Source: Croceicoccus mobilis (GTDB lineage Bacteria > Pseudomonadota > Alphaproteobacteria > Sphingomonadales > Sphingomonadaceae). Taken from it: a DNA stretch of 64,000 bases. Both the position numbers and the translations under genes were made by a program. Below the pieces are notes generated by a model that was not told the origin of the DNA, did no database searches, and saw only the letters and a program-made list of their open reading frames with translations. Position 1 is the first letter of the stretch. Every line of letters starts with the position of its first letter. Below, one piece after another: positions 1 to 8,108 of the stretch. The stretch is from positions 310,001 to 374,000 of the forward strand of contig NZ_LYWZ01000022.1 in assembly GCF_001661965.1 (NCBI RefSeq). Direction: 5' to 3'.

Positions 1-322
1 CGATCATGACCTGCCGCCCGGACACGCGCCCGATCCCGGCGATAATCCCTGCGCCCGGCACATCGGTGCCATACATGCCGTTCGCCGCCAGTTGCCCGAT
101 CTCCAGAAAGGGCGAGCCGGGATCGAGCAGGCGCTCCACCCGCTCGCGCGGTAGCAGCTTGCCGCGCGCGACATGGCGTTCGCGGTGGCGTTCCGCGCCG
201 CCCAGCGCAGCCTGCGCCACATGATCGCGCAATTGCTGCGCCAGATCGCGGTTATGCTGCGCGCGGGCCTTCGCCTCCGGGCTTTCGCGATCGAGTTTCG
301 ATGTGAGTACGGGCGCGCTCAT
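1..322 (-). CDS. liuB: Methylcrotonyl-CoA carboxylase, carboxyltransferase (beta) subunit, N-terminal part
   Basis: This is the first ~107 residues of the biotin-dependent carboxyltransferase that carboxylates 3-methylcrotonyl-CoA in leucine degradation; the rest lies beyond the left edge. The visible part contains the carboxyltransferase opening motif [20 protein letters not shown] followed by [13 protein letters not shown], typical of MCC beta and close relatives. The ATG overlaps the stop of the upstream membrane-protein gene (ATGA), and isovaleryl-CoA dehydrogenase lies upstream in the same operon, which favours MCC over propionyl-CoA or geranyl-CoA carboxylase. Those alternatives cannot be excluded from the N terminus alone. 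Confidence 0.88.
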   Translation of the reverse strand, partial: MSAPVLTSKLDRESPEAKARAQHNRDLAQQLRDHVAQAALGGAERHRERHVARGKLLPRERVERLLDPGSPFLEIGQLAANGMYGTDVPGAGIIAGIGRVSGRQVMI

Positions 323-600
323 GCTTGCGCCTCCTTTCGTTTTGCACGGGTTCGCCCGGCGATCAGGTGGCGATAGACGCCCACCGCGTTGATGCACAGA
401 AGGCCGATGTTCTGCCAACCGATGCCCTGCCCCTCATCATTGAGGAACCCCCAGGCGATCAGCGCAATCGAGCTGGTGACGAAGATCACGAAAGCCCAGC
501 CGGTAATCCGCTCACCCAGATTGAGCGAAACGAGAAAGGCCGCCAGCAAGGCCGCACCCGCGCCGTAATATTGCAGGATCATGAGGGTGGTTTCGCTCAC
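319..600 (-). CDS. Small integral membrane protein (CBU_0592-like), three predicted TM segments
   Basis: A 93-residue hydrophobic protein with likely membrane segments near residues 7-28, 34-52 and 62-81, and a short basic tail rich in Arg and Lys. It starts at GTG inside a GTGA overlap with the epimerase stop, and its own stop overlaps the ATG of the carboxylase gene, so it is translationally coupled on both sides. The pattern [20 protein letters not shown] resembles the small CBU_0592-type membrane proteins, whose role is unknown. Its link to leucine degradation is by operon position only. Confidence 0.75.
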   Translation of the reverse strand: MSETTLMILQYYGAGAALLAAFLVSLNLGERITGWAFVIFVTSSIALIAWGFLNDEGQGIGWQNIGLLCINAVGVYRHLIAGRTRAKRKEAQA

Positions 601-1550
601 GCAATTTCCTTTGGCGGGATGTAATCGGGGTCATGCGCGAAGGGCATGTCGGTGCCATCACGCAGGGCGGCCAGCACCGCTGCGAAATCGGACTTGCAGC
701 GAAAGCCCAGCAGACGCTCGGCTTTCGAGGGATCATAGACCCGGTCAATACGGTCCGGTAGCGCCCAGCCGCGAGCGGCATATAGCGACAGCGCATCGGC
801 AAAGCGGCGCGCGATCACGGCGCGGGCATCGCGGGCCAGTTTTGCTGCATCCTCCCGCGCAAATGGCGGCGGGGCAGAGAGGACAAACGCTTCGCAGCCC
901 AGCCCGCCGATATTGTTCAGCGCAGCGACATGGGCCTCTGCCGCATCTTCCACCGTGAGGCGGCGATTGAGCATTTCGTTCGCCTTCAAATTCTCCCCCG
1001 GCGGATCGCCCAGCGTATCGTCGTCCTCGGGAAAGAAGCGCCCGGTGCGCAGCATCGCGATATCCATGCCGGTCTGCGCCGCATGAATACGGCACAGGTT
1101 CTCCGCTGCCAGCTTGGTCACGCCATAGATGTTGCGCGGGGGACCGGCAGCGAAATCCTCGTCCATCCAATAAGCAAGCTCATCCGATCCGTCGCGAACT
1201 TGCTGTGATACCATCAGCGACGTGGTCGAGGTGAAGATGAAACGGTCATGCCCCGCTGCCGTCGCGGCCTCCAGCAGGTTGAGCGTGCCGGTCATATTGA
1301 CGTCGATGAAAACCTGCGCCGGATAGCGCGCGATATCGGGTTTGTGCAGCGCGCCCGAATGGATGATCGCCTCGATCGCGTGATCGCCAACTGCTGCGTC
1401 GACCAGCGCCTTGTCAGCGACCGAACCCAAGATCTGCGTATCCGCACCCTGCGCGATGTCGAGGCCCATCACCTCATGCCCCTCTGCGCGCAGTCGCGGG
1501 GCCAGAAAACGGCCCAGCCAGCCCGACGATCCGGTCAGCAGGATGCGCAT
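597..1550 (-). CDS. NAD(P)-dependent epimerase/dehydratase (extended SDR)
   Basis: A 317-residue extended short-chain dehydrogenase. The N-terminal Rossmann motif is GSSGWLG (residues 7-13), a Ser-rich stretch FTSTTS follows the central strand, and the catalytic Tyr and Lys are in IYGVTKLAAE (around residue 145). These enzymes act on nucleotide sugars or other hydroxyl/keto substrates, and nothing here identifies the substrate. It sits 7 bp after isovaleryl-CoA dehydrogenase and overlaps the next gene, so it belongs to the leucine operon by arrangement although no such enzyme is needed in the standard pathway. Confidence 0.85.
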   Translation of the reverse strand: MRILLTGSSGWLGRFLAPRLRAEGHEVMGLDIAQGADTQILGSVADKALVDAAVGDHAIEAIIHSGALHKPDIARYPAQVFIDVNMTGTLNLLEAATAAGHDRFIFTSTTSLMVSQQVRDGSDELAYWMDEDFAAGPPRNIYGVTKLAAENLCRIHAAQTGMDIAMLRTGRFFPEDDDTLGDPPGENLKANEMLNRRLTVEDAAEAHVAALNNIGGLGCEAFVLSAPPPFAREDAAKLARDARAVIARRFADALSLYAARGWALPDRIDRVYDPSKAERLLGFRCKSDFAAVLAALRDGTDMPFAHDPDYIPPKEIA

Positions 1551-1557
1551 GGCCGCC

Positions 1558-2718
1558 TCAGTCCTTCAGCAGTTCTCGTCCGATCAGCATGCGGCGGATC
1601 TCGTTTGTCCCCGCCCCGATGTCGAGCAGCTTGGCATCGCGCAGGAAACGCTCCACCGGCCAGTCGAGCGTGTAGCCCGCCCCGCCCAATGCCTGCACCG
1701 CCTCGTTCGCGGTGCGGAACGCGTTTTCGGATGCCAGCAGGATCGCGCCAGCTGCGTCGAAGCGCGTGGTCTGCCCGCTGTCGCAGGCCCGCGCCACCGC
1801 ATAGGAATAGCTGCGCGCCGATTGCAGCGCGACATACATGTCGGCGAGCTTCGCCTGCATCAGCTGGAAGCTGCCTATGGGCTTCCCGAATTGCTGACGC
1901 TCCTTCAGATAAGGGATCACCACGTCGAGACAGGCCTGCATGATGCCCAGCTGCACGCCCGACAGCACGACGCGTTCGTAATCGAGCCCGCTCATCAGCA
2001 CGTTCACGCCCTTGCCGACGCCGCCCATGACGTTTTCATCGGGCACGAAGCAATCGTCGAATACCAGCTCTGCCGTGGGCGATCCGCGCATGCCCATCTT
2101 CTCGATCTTCTGACCGATGGAGAAACCGGCGAAGCCCTTCTCGATCAGGAAAGTCGTGATCCCGCGCGGACCTGCCTCGGGATCGGTCTTGGCATAGACG
2201 ACCAGCACGTCGGCATAAGGCGCGTTGGTGATCCAGAATTTCGTGCCGTTCAGCTTCCAGCCGCCATCGACCTTGTCGGCGCGGGTCTTCATCGAAACGA
2301 CATCGCTGCCTGCGCCCGCCTCGCTCATGGCCAGCGATCCGACATGTTCGCCGGACACGAGCCCGGGAAGATATTTCTCCTTCTGCGCTTCGCTGGCCCA
2401 GCGGTGGATCTGGTTCACGCACAGGTTCGAATGCGCGCCATAGGACAGGCCCACCGATGCGCTGGCGCGGGATACTTCCTCGACCGCGATAAGGTGTTCC
2501 AGATAGCCAAGGCCGAGGCCGCCGAATTCCTCTGCCACGGTGATGCCGTGCAGGCCCAGTTCGCCCATGCGCGGCCACAGGTCCTGCGGAAAGGCGTCGT
2601 TGCGGTCGATCGCATCGGCGCGCGGCGCGATCTGTTCGTCAGCGAAACGGGCCGTCGTCTCACGGATCATCTCGGCGGTTTCGCCCAAGGCAAAATCGAA
2701 TTCGGGTGTAGCTCGCAT
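1558..2718 (-). CDS. liuA: Isovaleryl-CoA dehydrogenase
   Basis: FAD-dependent acyl-CoA dehydrogenase of 386 residues that oxidises isovaleryl-CoA to 3-methylcrotonyl-CoA in leucine catabolism, passing electrons to ETF. The subfamily is shown by [16 protein letters not shown], by the catalytic-base segment [11 protein letters not shown] (the Glu position used by isovaleryl-CoA dehydrogenases) and by the C-terminal [18 protein letters not shown] start at 2718 because AGAGGA lies just upstream and the protein then opens at the normal family position; in-frame upstream codons only add non-conserved sequence. It is first in the visible operon. Confidence 0.93.
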   Translation of the reverse strand: MRATPEFDFALGETAEMIRETTARFADEQIAPRADAIDRNDAFPQDLWPRMGELGLHGITVAEEFGGLGLGYLEHLIAVEEVSRASASVGLSYGAHSNLCVNQIHRWASEAQKEKYLPGLVSGEHVGSLAMSEAGAGSDVVSMKTRADKVDGGWKLNGTKFWITNAPYADVLVVYAKTDPEAGPRGITTFLIEKGFAGFSIGQKIEKMGMRGSPTAELVFDDCFVPDENVMGGVGKGVNVLMSGLDYERVVLSGVQLGIMQACLDVVIPYLKERQQFGKPIGSFQLMQAKLADMYVALQSARSYSYAVARACDSGQTTRFDAAGAILLASENAFRTANEAVQALGGAGYTLDWPVERFLRDAKLLDIGAGTNEIRRMLIGRELLKD

Positions 2719-2977
2719 ATTATCCTCTCGTTGCCCTGTTCTATGCCGCCAGGTGCAATCGGGTTCCCGTTGGCCCAGACGGCCACCGGTTTCAACAGAA
2801 ACCATGCAAATAACTGCAAAGATTGCGGTTGGATCGGCAGATCCCTTTTTGGCAGAAGGGCCCCTCACTCTACGTCAGTTTTAAGCTATTTGGGGGTCCG
2901 AAGTGTTATAGGAGAATTCAACCCCATACACCGTAGAATTTGCCATATTGAAAAGGCTCACCTTCAACTCCATCTCC

Positions 2978-3541
2978 ATGAAAATGCCGAAGCCTAAATT
3001 GCCTTTGCCCAAGGTTGGATCGAAACCGCTGACTCCCGATCGGAAGTCACGCTCTATAATGAATCGCCTGCCACCCTATGAGTTTCAGCTGACCTCAAGA
3101 CCAGAACTGTCAGAAGCCTTGCTGGCCAACAGTCAAGTTATTGAAACGATCAAGCTACAAGAGGTGATTTCCATCCTCTGGCAGCCAAAGTCCATGAATG
3201 CGGAAGAGCGTGACGCCAAACTCATCAAGGCCTTAGATTTGCTAAAAAGCATCGCCCCAACAGATGGAATAGAGGCCATGCTCGCGCTACAGATGCTTGG
3301 CACACACGAGGCCGCGCTCACTTGCCTAAATAGGGCAACGCGAGAAGATTTACCGATGGCTTCTCGTGATCGAGCACTTTCTGATTCTCAGAAACTGATG
3401 ACCCTTTACCTCAAACAGGTAAACGCCATTAATAAGCATCGCGCGGGGGGCCAGCAAAAGATGGTCGTTGAATATGTGAATGTCGAAAATGGTGGGCAAG
3501 CGATTGTCGGAAATCTTTCTGCCTGCGCCAACAAGAAATGA
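2978..3541 (+). CDS. Hypothetical protein ending in a GGQAIVGN motif, partner of the following gene
   Basis: About 187 residues, mostly helical, with a positively charged N terminus (KMPKPKLPLPKVG) and the C-terminal motif YVNVENGGQAIVGNLSACAN. A similar ending occurs in alphaproteobacterial hypothetical proteins encoded next to small Gly/Asn-rich proteins like the one that follows, and the ATGA overlap here shows the two are coupled. Function is unknown; the pair is usually seen in accessory DNA. The start is uncertain: a TTG at 2948, the ATG at 2978 and an ATG at 3059 are all possible and none has a good ribosome-binding site. Confidence 0.6.
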   Translation: MKMPKPKLPLPKVGSKPLTPDRKSRSIMNRLPPYEFQLTSRPELSEALLANSQVIETIKLQEVISILWQPKSMNAEERDAKLIKALDLLKSIAPTDGIEAMLALQMLGTHEAALTCLNRATREDLPMASRDRALSDSQKLMTLYLKQVNAINKHRAGGQQKMVVEYVNVENGGQAIVGNLSACANKK

Positions 3542-3813
3542 AAAGCACACACAAGCGCAATTTAACGGGTTTAGGAAACGCTCTGCGCTGCGGGGCTAAA
3601 ACCCGGACCGGGCGCGAATGCAGATCCCCTGCTGTACGGGGTAAGAAACGCTGCCGTATGCATGGAGGATCAAGGGGAAGCGGGGCACCTGCCGGAAACA
3701 AGAGTGCGCTCAGAACCGGCCTTCATACTAAAGAGGCAATTGAGCTAAGAAAGCATATTGCAAAAATTTTGCGGGAATCTGAACTGATTATTGATTATAT
3801 TTATCAAAAATGA
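3538..3813 (+). CDS. Small basic protein with Cys/His cluster and GAPAGNKSAL motif (often mislabelled glucan biosynthesis protein)
   Basis: A 91-residue protein with a putative zinc-binding N-terminal half (CGAKTRTGRECRSPAV then KKRCRMHGG), the characteristic HGG-x-GAP-x-GN-x-AL segment, and a C-terminal helix starting TKEAIELRKHI. Proteins of this kind are common as small accessory genes in rhizobia and sphingomonads and are sometimes annotated as glucans biosynthesis protein without evidence. The Cys/His spacing suggests nucleic-acid binding, which is inference. It is translationally coupled (ATGA) to the preceding hypothetical gene. Confidence 0.65.
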   Translation: MKSTHKRNLTGLGNALRCGAKTRTGRECRSPAVRGKKRCRMHGGSRGSGAPAGNKSALRTGLHTKEAIELRKHIAKILRESELIIDYIYQK

Positions 3814-4142
3814 TTTCATTTTTCATAATACTATATCGGCATATTTTTTATATAGAAATCCCGATTCGCCTTGTGAATGACGCACGCACGACAAGGTGAG
3901 CATTTCATTTGACGAGAAGAGCGTCGTTTTTTATTGCCAGGGGGTAGATTGGCTGCAGTTGGGTGTGCGTCGCTGTAAGTATATCGAACAGCCTCCAAGC
4001 CCACCTTGGTTCGAGCAATAAAGTTTTCGAATGGTGCATTAAGCAGTCGCCCTCCGGACTCATTCTTATGGACTTCAAACCTGATTTTTACCAAGCAATA
4101 GGATGAACCAATTTCCACATGCCCAAGGGTTTCCGCCAAACA
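3814..4142. other. Gene-free stretch, AT-rich
   Basis: About 330 bp with no supported gene. It starts AT-rich (runs of T and A just after 3814) and contains no clear hairpin with a T tract. A minus-strand open frame from 4148 to 3831 has no start context or recognisable motif and was not accepted. Confidence 0.4.
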
Positions 4143-4301
4143 ATGCATCAGCCAAAATCCGACCTAAGGGCAGCCTCCATCCTCAAAGCCATTTCACTGG
4201 CAGAGGCGGCGCTCGAGGCCTGCGACCAGAACGGCCTTTCCGCGGCTGCAATCGACCTGTCTGGTGCGATCGAAAAGATGAAAGCCATCTTGGCCTCTTA
4301 G
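4143..4301 (+). CDS. Small helical hypothetical protein
   Basis: A 52-residue protein predicted to be two amphipathic helices (SILKAISLAEAALEACD and AAAIDLSGAIEKMKAIL). Ala/Leu/Glu periodicity is good and the base composition matches coding DNA, but there is no clear ribosome-binding site and an upstream in-frame ATG at 4119 is an alternative start. Function unknown. It lies ahead of the LuxR-type regulator in the accessory patch. Confidence 0.4.
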   Translation: MHQPKSDLRAASILKAISLAEAALEACDQNGLSAAAIDLSGAIEKMKAILAS

Positions 4302-4389
4302 CCAAGAATGCGAACTTTCGGCGTCCGAAAGTGGCATTTTGGCGCCTTTCCTAGGAGATGCACTAAACAGGCCTTTGATCGAATATCCG

Positions 4390-4409
4390 CCTAGATCGGC
4401 TAATCTAGG
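4390..4409. promoter_or_regulatory. Perfect 7-bp inverted repeat upstream of the LuxR-type regulator
   Basis: CCTAGAT, six bases, ATCTAGG. It ends 55 bp before the ATG of the HTH regulator at 4465, a position suited to an operator. No known consensus was recognised; autoregulation by the adjacent LuxR-type protein is the simplest guess. Confidence 0.4.
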
Positions 4410-4464
4410 TGTAACTCCTGATACAATTGTTGCGCAAAATCTGTGCGGCGATTAACCTTTCACC

Positions 4465-4968
4465 ATGGGTACGCAGACCATCCACGCGATTTTTGAGTCG
4501 CTGACTGAGAAGCAGCACGAGACCTTGCGGCTCGCTGCCAACCACTTCACATCGAAGCAAATCGCTTTAGAGTTAGGCGTTGCACCTGTGACGATCGACA
4601 AGCGGATCGAAGCAGTCCGATCCAAGTTAGACCTGATGCCCCGTGTTGATCTGTTACGTCACTATCGGACATGGTCCGATAGTTATGGTCAGCCCATAAA
4701 TGATCTAATCATACTACCTGATACCACCGCTTCCGCGCCAGAAGCGGGATTGCAAGCTGCCGAACAAGGAATGCGCTTCAATGACAGTCTCACATTCGAT
4801 GTGAGGGCTCCTTGGGACCATTCAGGCACTGCGATTCTACCGAGGATCAAGCCTTCGGACCTAAGCATGGGCGGAAAACTTCTGTTTATGCTGGGAGGGG
4901 CGATTGCCATCTTGGTAATCGCCATCCTCTCGATCGCTTTTGCGAATGCAGTAGCGACGATGGTCTAA
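4465..4968 (+). CDS. LuxR-type HTH regulator with C-terminal membrane anchor
   Basis: A 167-residue protein. Residues 10-65 form a LuxR/GerE-type helix-turn-helix (SLTEKQHETLRLAANHFTSK, then QIALELGVAPVTIDKRI as recognition helix). There is no receiver or ligand-binding domain. Residues ~140-163 (LLFMLGGAIAILVIAILSIA) are a single membrane segment, so the DNA-binding domain would be tethered to the inner membrane. Membrane-tethered regulators often sense envelope signals, but the signal here is unknown. The perfect palindrome at 4390-4409 could be its target. It heads a run of same-strand small genes up to the wHTH gene at 6398. Confidence 0.75.
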   Translation: MGTQTIHAIFESLTEKQHETLRLAANHFTSKQIALELGVAPVTIDKRIEAVRSKLDLMPRVDLLRHYRTWSDSYGQPINDLIILPDTTASAPEAGLQAAEQGMRFNDSLTFDVRAPWDHSGTAILPRIKPSDLSMGGKLLFMLGGAIAILVIAILSIAFANAVATMV

Positions 4969-5007
4969 AGCGGTTTGTTCCTCGCCAGCTCGGAAAGAGG
5001 AGTTATT

Positions 5008-5346
5008 ATGTCGCTTGATCTTCACACAGCTACCGCCCGTCTGATGCGTGACATGGCAACCTCGGAGGTTGCCGTGGCAGATGCACTAGTGGCTGCAACC
5101 GCACTGATGCACAGCGCCGCGCTGGCGCAGCGAGACGTATCGGGTGCATCCGCGATTCAGACACACTCCACCATGTTGCGCATCAGCAAGATGGCAGCCG
5201 GTCTGATCGATGTTCAAGCCGAAACTCGCCGCGCACACGGCCAGTTGCTGAAGGTTGGACAGGAGATGGGTGCCACGGAAGAGCCGACCTGTCCGGGAGA
5301 TGACGCTTTCACTTCAGCTTGGGACAGAAATGCCGCCGCGGCATGA
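5008..5346 (+). CDS. Hypothetical Ala-rich helical protein
   Basis: A 112-residue soluble, Ala-rich, mainly helical protein of unknown function. The start at 5008 is supported by AAAGAGG seven bases upstream; the in-frame codons before it are not preceded by a good site. It lies between the membrane-tethered regulator and a membrane protein and may be co-transcribed with both. Confidence 0.55.
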   Translation: MSLDLHTATARLMRDMATSEVAVADALVAATALMHSAALAQRDVSGASAIQTHSTMLRISKMAAGLIDVQAETRRAHGQLLKVGQEMGATEEPTCPGDDAFTSAWDRNAAAA

Positions 5347-5382
5347 CCTAAAAGCAGAGAGGCAAAGACCAGTGGTCGTGAG

Positions 5383-5823
5383 ATGACGAGATATTCGTTA
5401 CAAGTCATTCTGATCCTTTCGGTCTTTGCCTTTGCTTGGGCAAAAGGTGGAAAACCTGAGCGCTACGTCTCATCCATATATTTGGGCGTCCTGACCGCCG
5501 GGGTCATGGATTGGGCGATAACTGGCGAGTGGAGTAATCAAGGGTATAACTCCCTGCAAATGCGCCTGTTTCTGACGGACCTTTCCGCCCTATCGATGGT
5601 CGTCTTTGTCGCCCTCAAATTTGACAGGTGGTGGACTTTATGGGTTGGATCAGCCCAATTTCTGACAGTGACAGCGCATCTGCTGAAGGCATTTCACATG
5701 CCCATTCGACCGGAAGTTTATGTTGTGATGGAACGCTGGCCGGTATGGCTGGCAATCCTCCTAACAGCGTGGGGCACTTGCCATTTCGTTCATCGAGCGA
5801 AAGATCGAGAGAGCTGCATCTAA
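5383..5823 (+). CDS. Hypothetical integral membrane protein
   Basis: A 146-residue protein with about four hydrophobic segments (near residues 4-20, 30-48, 63-78 and 118-134) and conserved-looking Trp residues (RWWTLWVGSAQF). No family was recognised. Its 3' end overlaps the likely start of the RadC-like gene by about 80 bp, so one of the two boundaries could be different from what is given. Confidence 0.55.
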   Translation: MTRYSLQVILILSVFAFAWAKGGKPERYVSSIYLGVLTAGVMDWAITGEWSNQGYNSLQMRLFLTDLSALSMVVFVALKFDRWWTLWVGSAQFLTVTAHLLKAFHMPIRPEVYVVMERWPVWLAILLTAWGTCHFVHRAKDRESCI

Positions 5824-6401
5824 CCGCATTGCTGGACCCGCTCGACGACCAGCCCGCTGGCCTAGCTCGACGACTTTTGCAGCACTTCGGTTCACTTAGT
5901 GCCATAGTGAGCGCGACAGAGCCAGAGTTGCGTCAGGTCTGGAGGGAAGGCGAGCGTTGGATTGAAGCTTTCCTCGTAATCCGCCAATTACTTGCTGATG
6001 GCATGCGCGAAAAACTGGTGCGGAGCCAACTAGGTGCCGATCGTCGCGCTCTAGAAGGATATTTGCTGCAAACAATGTGCGGTTTGCGTGAAGAGCAGAT
6101 GATCGCTGTTTTTGCAGACACTCAAAGATACGTGACCGCAGTTGAAAAGGTCACTGACGGAGAACTCAGCCATCTCAACCTGTCGCCTCGGAGGCTATTC
6201 TTCAGAGCAATGACTCTGAATGCGGACCGCATTTTGATCGCTCACAATCATCCCTCGGGCATCGCTACCCCGAGCCAAGCAGATATTGAACAAACTCAGT
6301 TACTTATTCGCAAAGCAGATCTCTTGGGCATTACCATCGAGGATCATCTGATCGTGGGCCGTCGTGAAGTTTTCAGCATGAAGGATAGGGGGCTGATTTG
6401 A
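5745..6401 (+). CDS. radC: RadC-like JAB/MPN-domain protein
   Basis: The C-terminal half (about residues 95-218) is an MPN/JAB domain with the signature HNHPSGIATPSQADI, where the two His and the later Asp would bind zinc. The N-terminal half carries the HhH-like helices of RadC (ARRLLQHFGSLSAIVSATEPE). The old role in DNA repair is not supported for the family, and members are frequent in genomic islands. The start is uncertain: 5745 gives 218 residues, and in-frame ATGs upstream to 5628 would overlap the preceding gene further. The stop overlaps the TTG start of the next gene. Confidence 0.82.
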   Translation: MAGNPPNSVGHLPFRSSSERSRELHLTALLDPLDDQPAGLARRLLQHFGSLSAIVSATEPELRQVWREGERWIEAFLVIRQLLADGMREKLVRSQLGADRRALEGYLLQTMCGLREEQMIAVFADTQRYVTAVEKVTDGELSHLNLSPRRLFFRAMTLNADRILIAHNHPSGIATPSQADIEQTQLLIRKADLLGITIEDHLIVGRREVFSMKDRGLI

Positions 6402-6856
6402 AAGATCCAGTCAGTGCTGAATTGCGTGAACTTGCAGAGAGATTGATAAAGGTTGCCGAATTACAGGCAAATATAGTTATCCCAGCAATTGCAAGTAGCA
6501 ACATGCATAAAGAAACAAACCTTGATGATGAATATTTAGCATCAATAGCCAAGGATGAATTAAAGAGAAGAAATAATAGACGAAATCATCTTCCCGAATT
6601 CCTTTTCTCGGAAGGAGGTTGGCAGATACTTCTTGAAATGTTCATTTGCGAACAGGCTGGTCGCCCGGTTACAGTCAAGCGGGCATGCATTGCCTCCGGG
6701 TGCCCCCCAACTACAGCATTAAGGTATATAGCAATCCTAATTGAAAATAGTCTCATTTATAGAACGAATACAAATTCCGACAGGCGCACAAAACACCTCA
6801 TCCTTACTGAGAAGGGTAAGCGTGCCATGAGGTCCTCATTAATGGAGATTTTATAA
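6398..6856 (+). CDS. MarR-like winged-helix regulator
   Basis: A 152-residue protein starting at TTG in a TTGA overlap with the RadC stop. The N-terminal third is helical. Residues ~75-150 form a winged helix-turn-helix: EGGWQILLEMFICEQAGRPV, VKRACIASGCPPTTALRYIA as the HTH, then LIYRTNTNSDRRTKHLILTE as wing. This layout matches small MarR-type regulators frequent in sphingomonads. Composition is more AT-rich than the flanking chromosome, consistent with acquisition. Target unknown. Confidence 0.72.
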   Translation: MKDPVSAELRELAERLIKVAELQANIVIPAIASSNMHKETNLDDEYLASIAKDELKRRNNRRNHLPEFLFSEGGWQILLEMFICEQAGRPVTVKRACIASGCPPTTALRYIAILIENSLIYRTNTNSDRRTKHLILTEKGKRAMRSSLMEIL

Positions 6857-7054
6857 ATATAAATTTTCTAGGATAATATAGATATTCTGCAACTAAAGGG
6901 CCTACCTTCAAATTAATGTATCTTGTGTAAACTTTATAGACATCGAGTACATCGACAGAAAAACCCGAGACTATGCTCAGACCGTCGATTGGCAACTGTA
7001 CAGCTGGCGGCGAGCTTAAACCTTCAAGAAAGGGTTTGCGGATATGGCGCGCAA

Positions 7055-7237
7055 ATGTCTGATGAACACCATTATCAATCCCCTACCGTCCGCTCGATCA
7101 TGGAAACAAGCGGCAACATAGGGCAATCGCATGAGCCACTTCGCCAAGCTCTTCCCACACCCATTTCGACTGTGGTGTACTTTGCTCTATTAATGATTGC
7201 GAATGTCGTGTTGGCTTGGTGCATCCTGTCTTTATGA
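7055..7237 (+). CDS. Small membrane protein, possibly frameshifted
   Basis: A 60-residue frame with one C-terminal membrane segment (VVYFALLMIANVVLAWCILS). Immediately after its stop the +1 frame continues to 7340 with YDLWVDAFAHPGDWRLMAAI and a second hydrophobic segment, as though a single two-TM protein had been broken by one extra T in TCTTTATG around 7230. An ATG at 7203 could alternatively start a 45-residue overlapping ORF (7203-7340). There is no convincing ribosome-binding site for either. Function unknown. Confidence 0.33.
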   Translation: MSDEHHYQSPTVRSIMETSGNIGQSHEPLRQALPTPISTVVYFALLMIANVVLAWCILSL

Positions 7238-7340
7238 CCTTTGGGTTGATGCGTTCGCCCACCCCGGCGATTGGCGGCTGATGGCTGCCATAATGACCGC
7301 AAAGATTGTGGCCGGCATTGTCACCGCGCCGCTATTCTAA

Positions 7341-7589
7341 AGTCTCGCTAGCAGGGACGATAAAAACAGATACGAGAAGTGCCAGCACGCCAACGCCTCG
7401 GTATGTAGATTCACATTTGTTACAAGCACACCCCATCCCTTCTCTAAAATTTTCTTTGCTGCTTAAGCCCCTGACGGCAAGCCGTCGACATCGCCGACGC
7501 TTTACAATCAGATTGAAAACATTCGATGAATCTGCAACTCAAGACCGTCGCGTCAGCGGTGACTAGCCTTTCCACGTGAAGGAGCAGAG
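7341..7589. other. Gene-free stretch
   Basis: About 250 bp without a supportable gene between the broken small membrane protein and the next small ORF. No strong hairpin or promoter was recognised. Confidence 0.35.
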
Positions 7590-7823
7590 TTGAATAATCG
7601 CGTCATACGCTTTTGCGACTGGTTGCAAAGCGTCCCACCGGAGCCCCATTTTTCACAGCGCCCCGAATACGAGTTTTTCGCGGATTTGTCCGACGAAGAG
7701 CTACTGGCAGCCGAGCAAGAACTGGTGCGGAGGATCGCCGTCGTCGGAACAGAGCACCATATGAATCCCGCGTTTCTGGACTTCATTCAGCACTTGCCCG
7801 GTCGTGCTCACAACGCTCCATAG
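7590..7823 (+). CDS. Hypothetical acidic small protein
   Basis: A 77-residue protein starting at TTG with AAGGAG six bases upstream, a strong start signal. It is acidic in the middle (FFADLSDEELLAAEQELVRR) and probably helical. No family recognised. Its stop codon directly abuts the stop of a convergent small gene on the other strand. Confidence 0.5.
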   Translation: MNNRVIRFCDWLQSVPPEPHFSQRPEYEFFADLSDEELLAAEQELVRRIAVVGTEHHMNPAFLDFIQHLPGRAHNAP

Positions 7824-7916
7824 TTAAGGCTTACGCCGCAGCGCCCAAACCATGGTAGACACTGCTGAGATCAAAGCGGCGAGAGCCAGAATCATAGCTG
7901 GATTGAGAAACAGCAA
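7824..7916 (-). CDS. 30-residue single-TM peptide
   Basis: An ORF too short for routine gene finding. The start TTG at 7916 is preceded at ideal spacing (6 nt) by a perfect AGGAGG (complement of 7923-7928). The product has one hydrophobic helix (NPAMILALAALISAVSTMVW) and a basic end (RRKP), the build of small membrane peptides and type I toxin peptides. Its stop abuts the stop of the convergent gene at 7590-7823. Function is unknown; no antisense RNA was identified. Confidence 0.45.
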   Translation of the reverse strand: MLFLNPAMILALAALISAVSTMVWALRRKP

Positions 7917-7975
7917 AGCGAGCCTCCTATCATCGGGAAGCCGCTCATGTTCACTAATTGTTCCATGTAGGACAG

Positions 7976-8107
7976 CTATTTCTCAATGCCCGTTGGGTTG
8001 AGCGCTTCAAATCTGCTTCCGATTTCCCGCCAGAGAGCCGCGGCGGCGTCTTCATTCTGCTCCTCAAAATATCGCAACCTGCTTCGGATATGTTCTGTGC
8101 CGTTGGA
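7976..8107 (-). pseudogene. 3' remnant of a small gene cut by the IS3-type element
   Basis: In frame for 43 codons up to the IS boundary at 8108, reading HIRSRLRYFEEQNEDAAAAL then WREIGSRFEALNPTGIEK before a TAG. The composition is clearly coding-like and resembles the small helical proteins common in sphingomonads. No matching 5' half is seen on the far side of the insertion, so the event probably also deleted sequence. Confidence 0.4.
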
Positions 8108-8108
8108 G

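Noticed and set aside
1411-2997. Long plus-strand open frame of 528 codons antisense to isovaleryl-CoA dehydrogenase
   Set aside because: High-GC codon bias opens the opposite strand; the translation is His/Arg/Asp-rich without motifs, while the minus-strand gene is a clear family member.
3831-4148. Minus-strand frame of 105 codons in the accessory patch
   Set aside because: No ribosome-binding site, mixed composition and no recognisable domain; could be decayed DNA.
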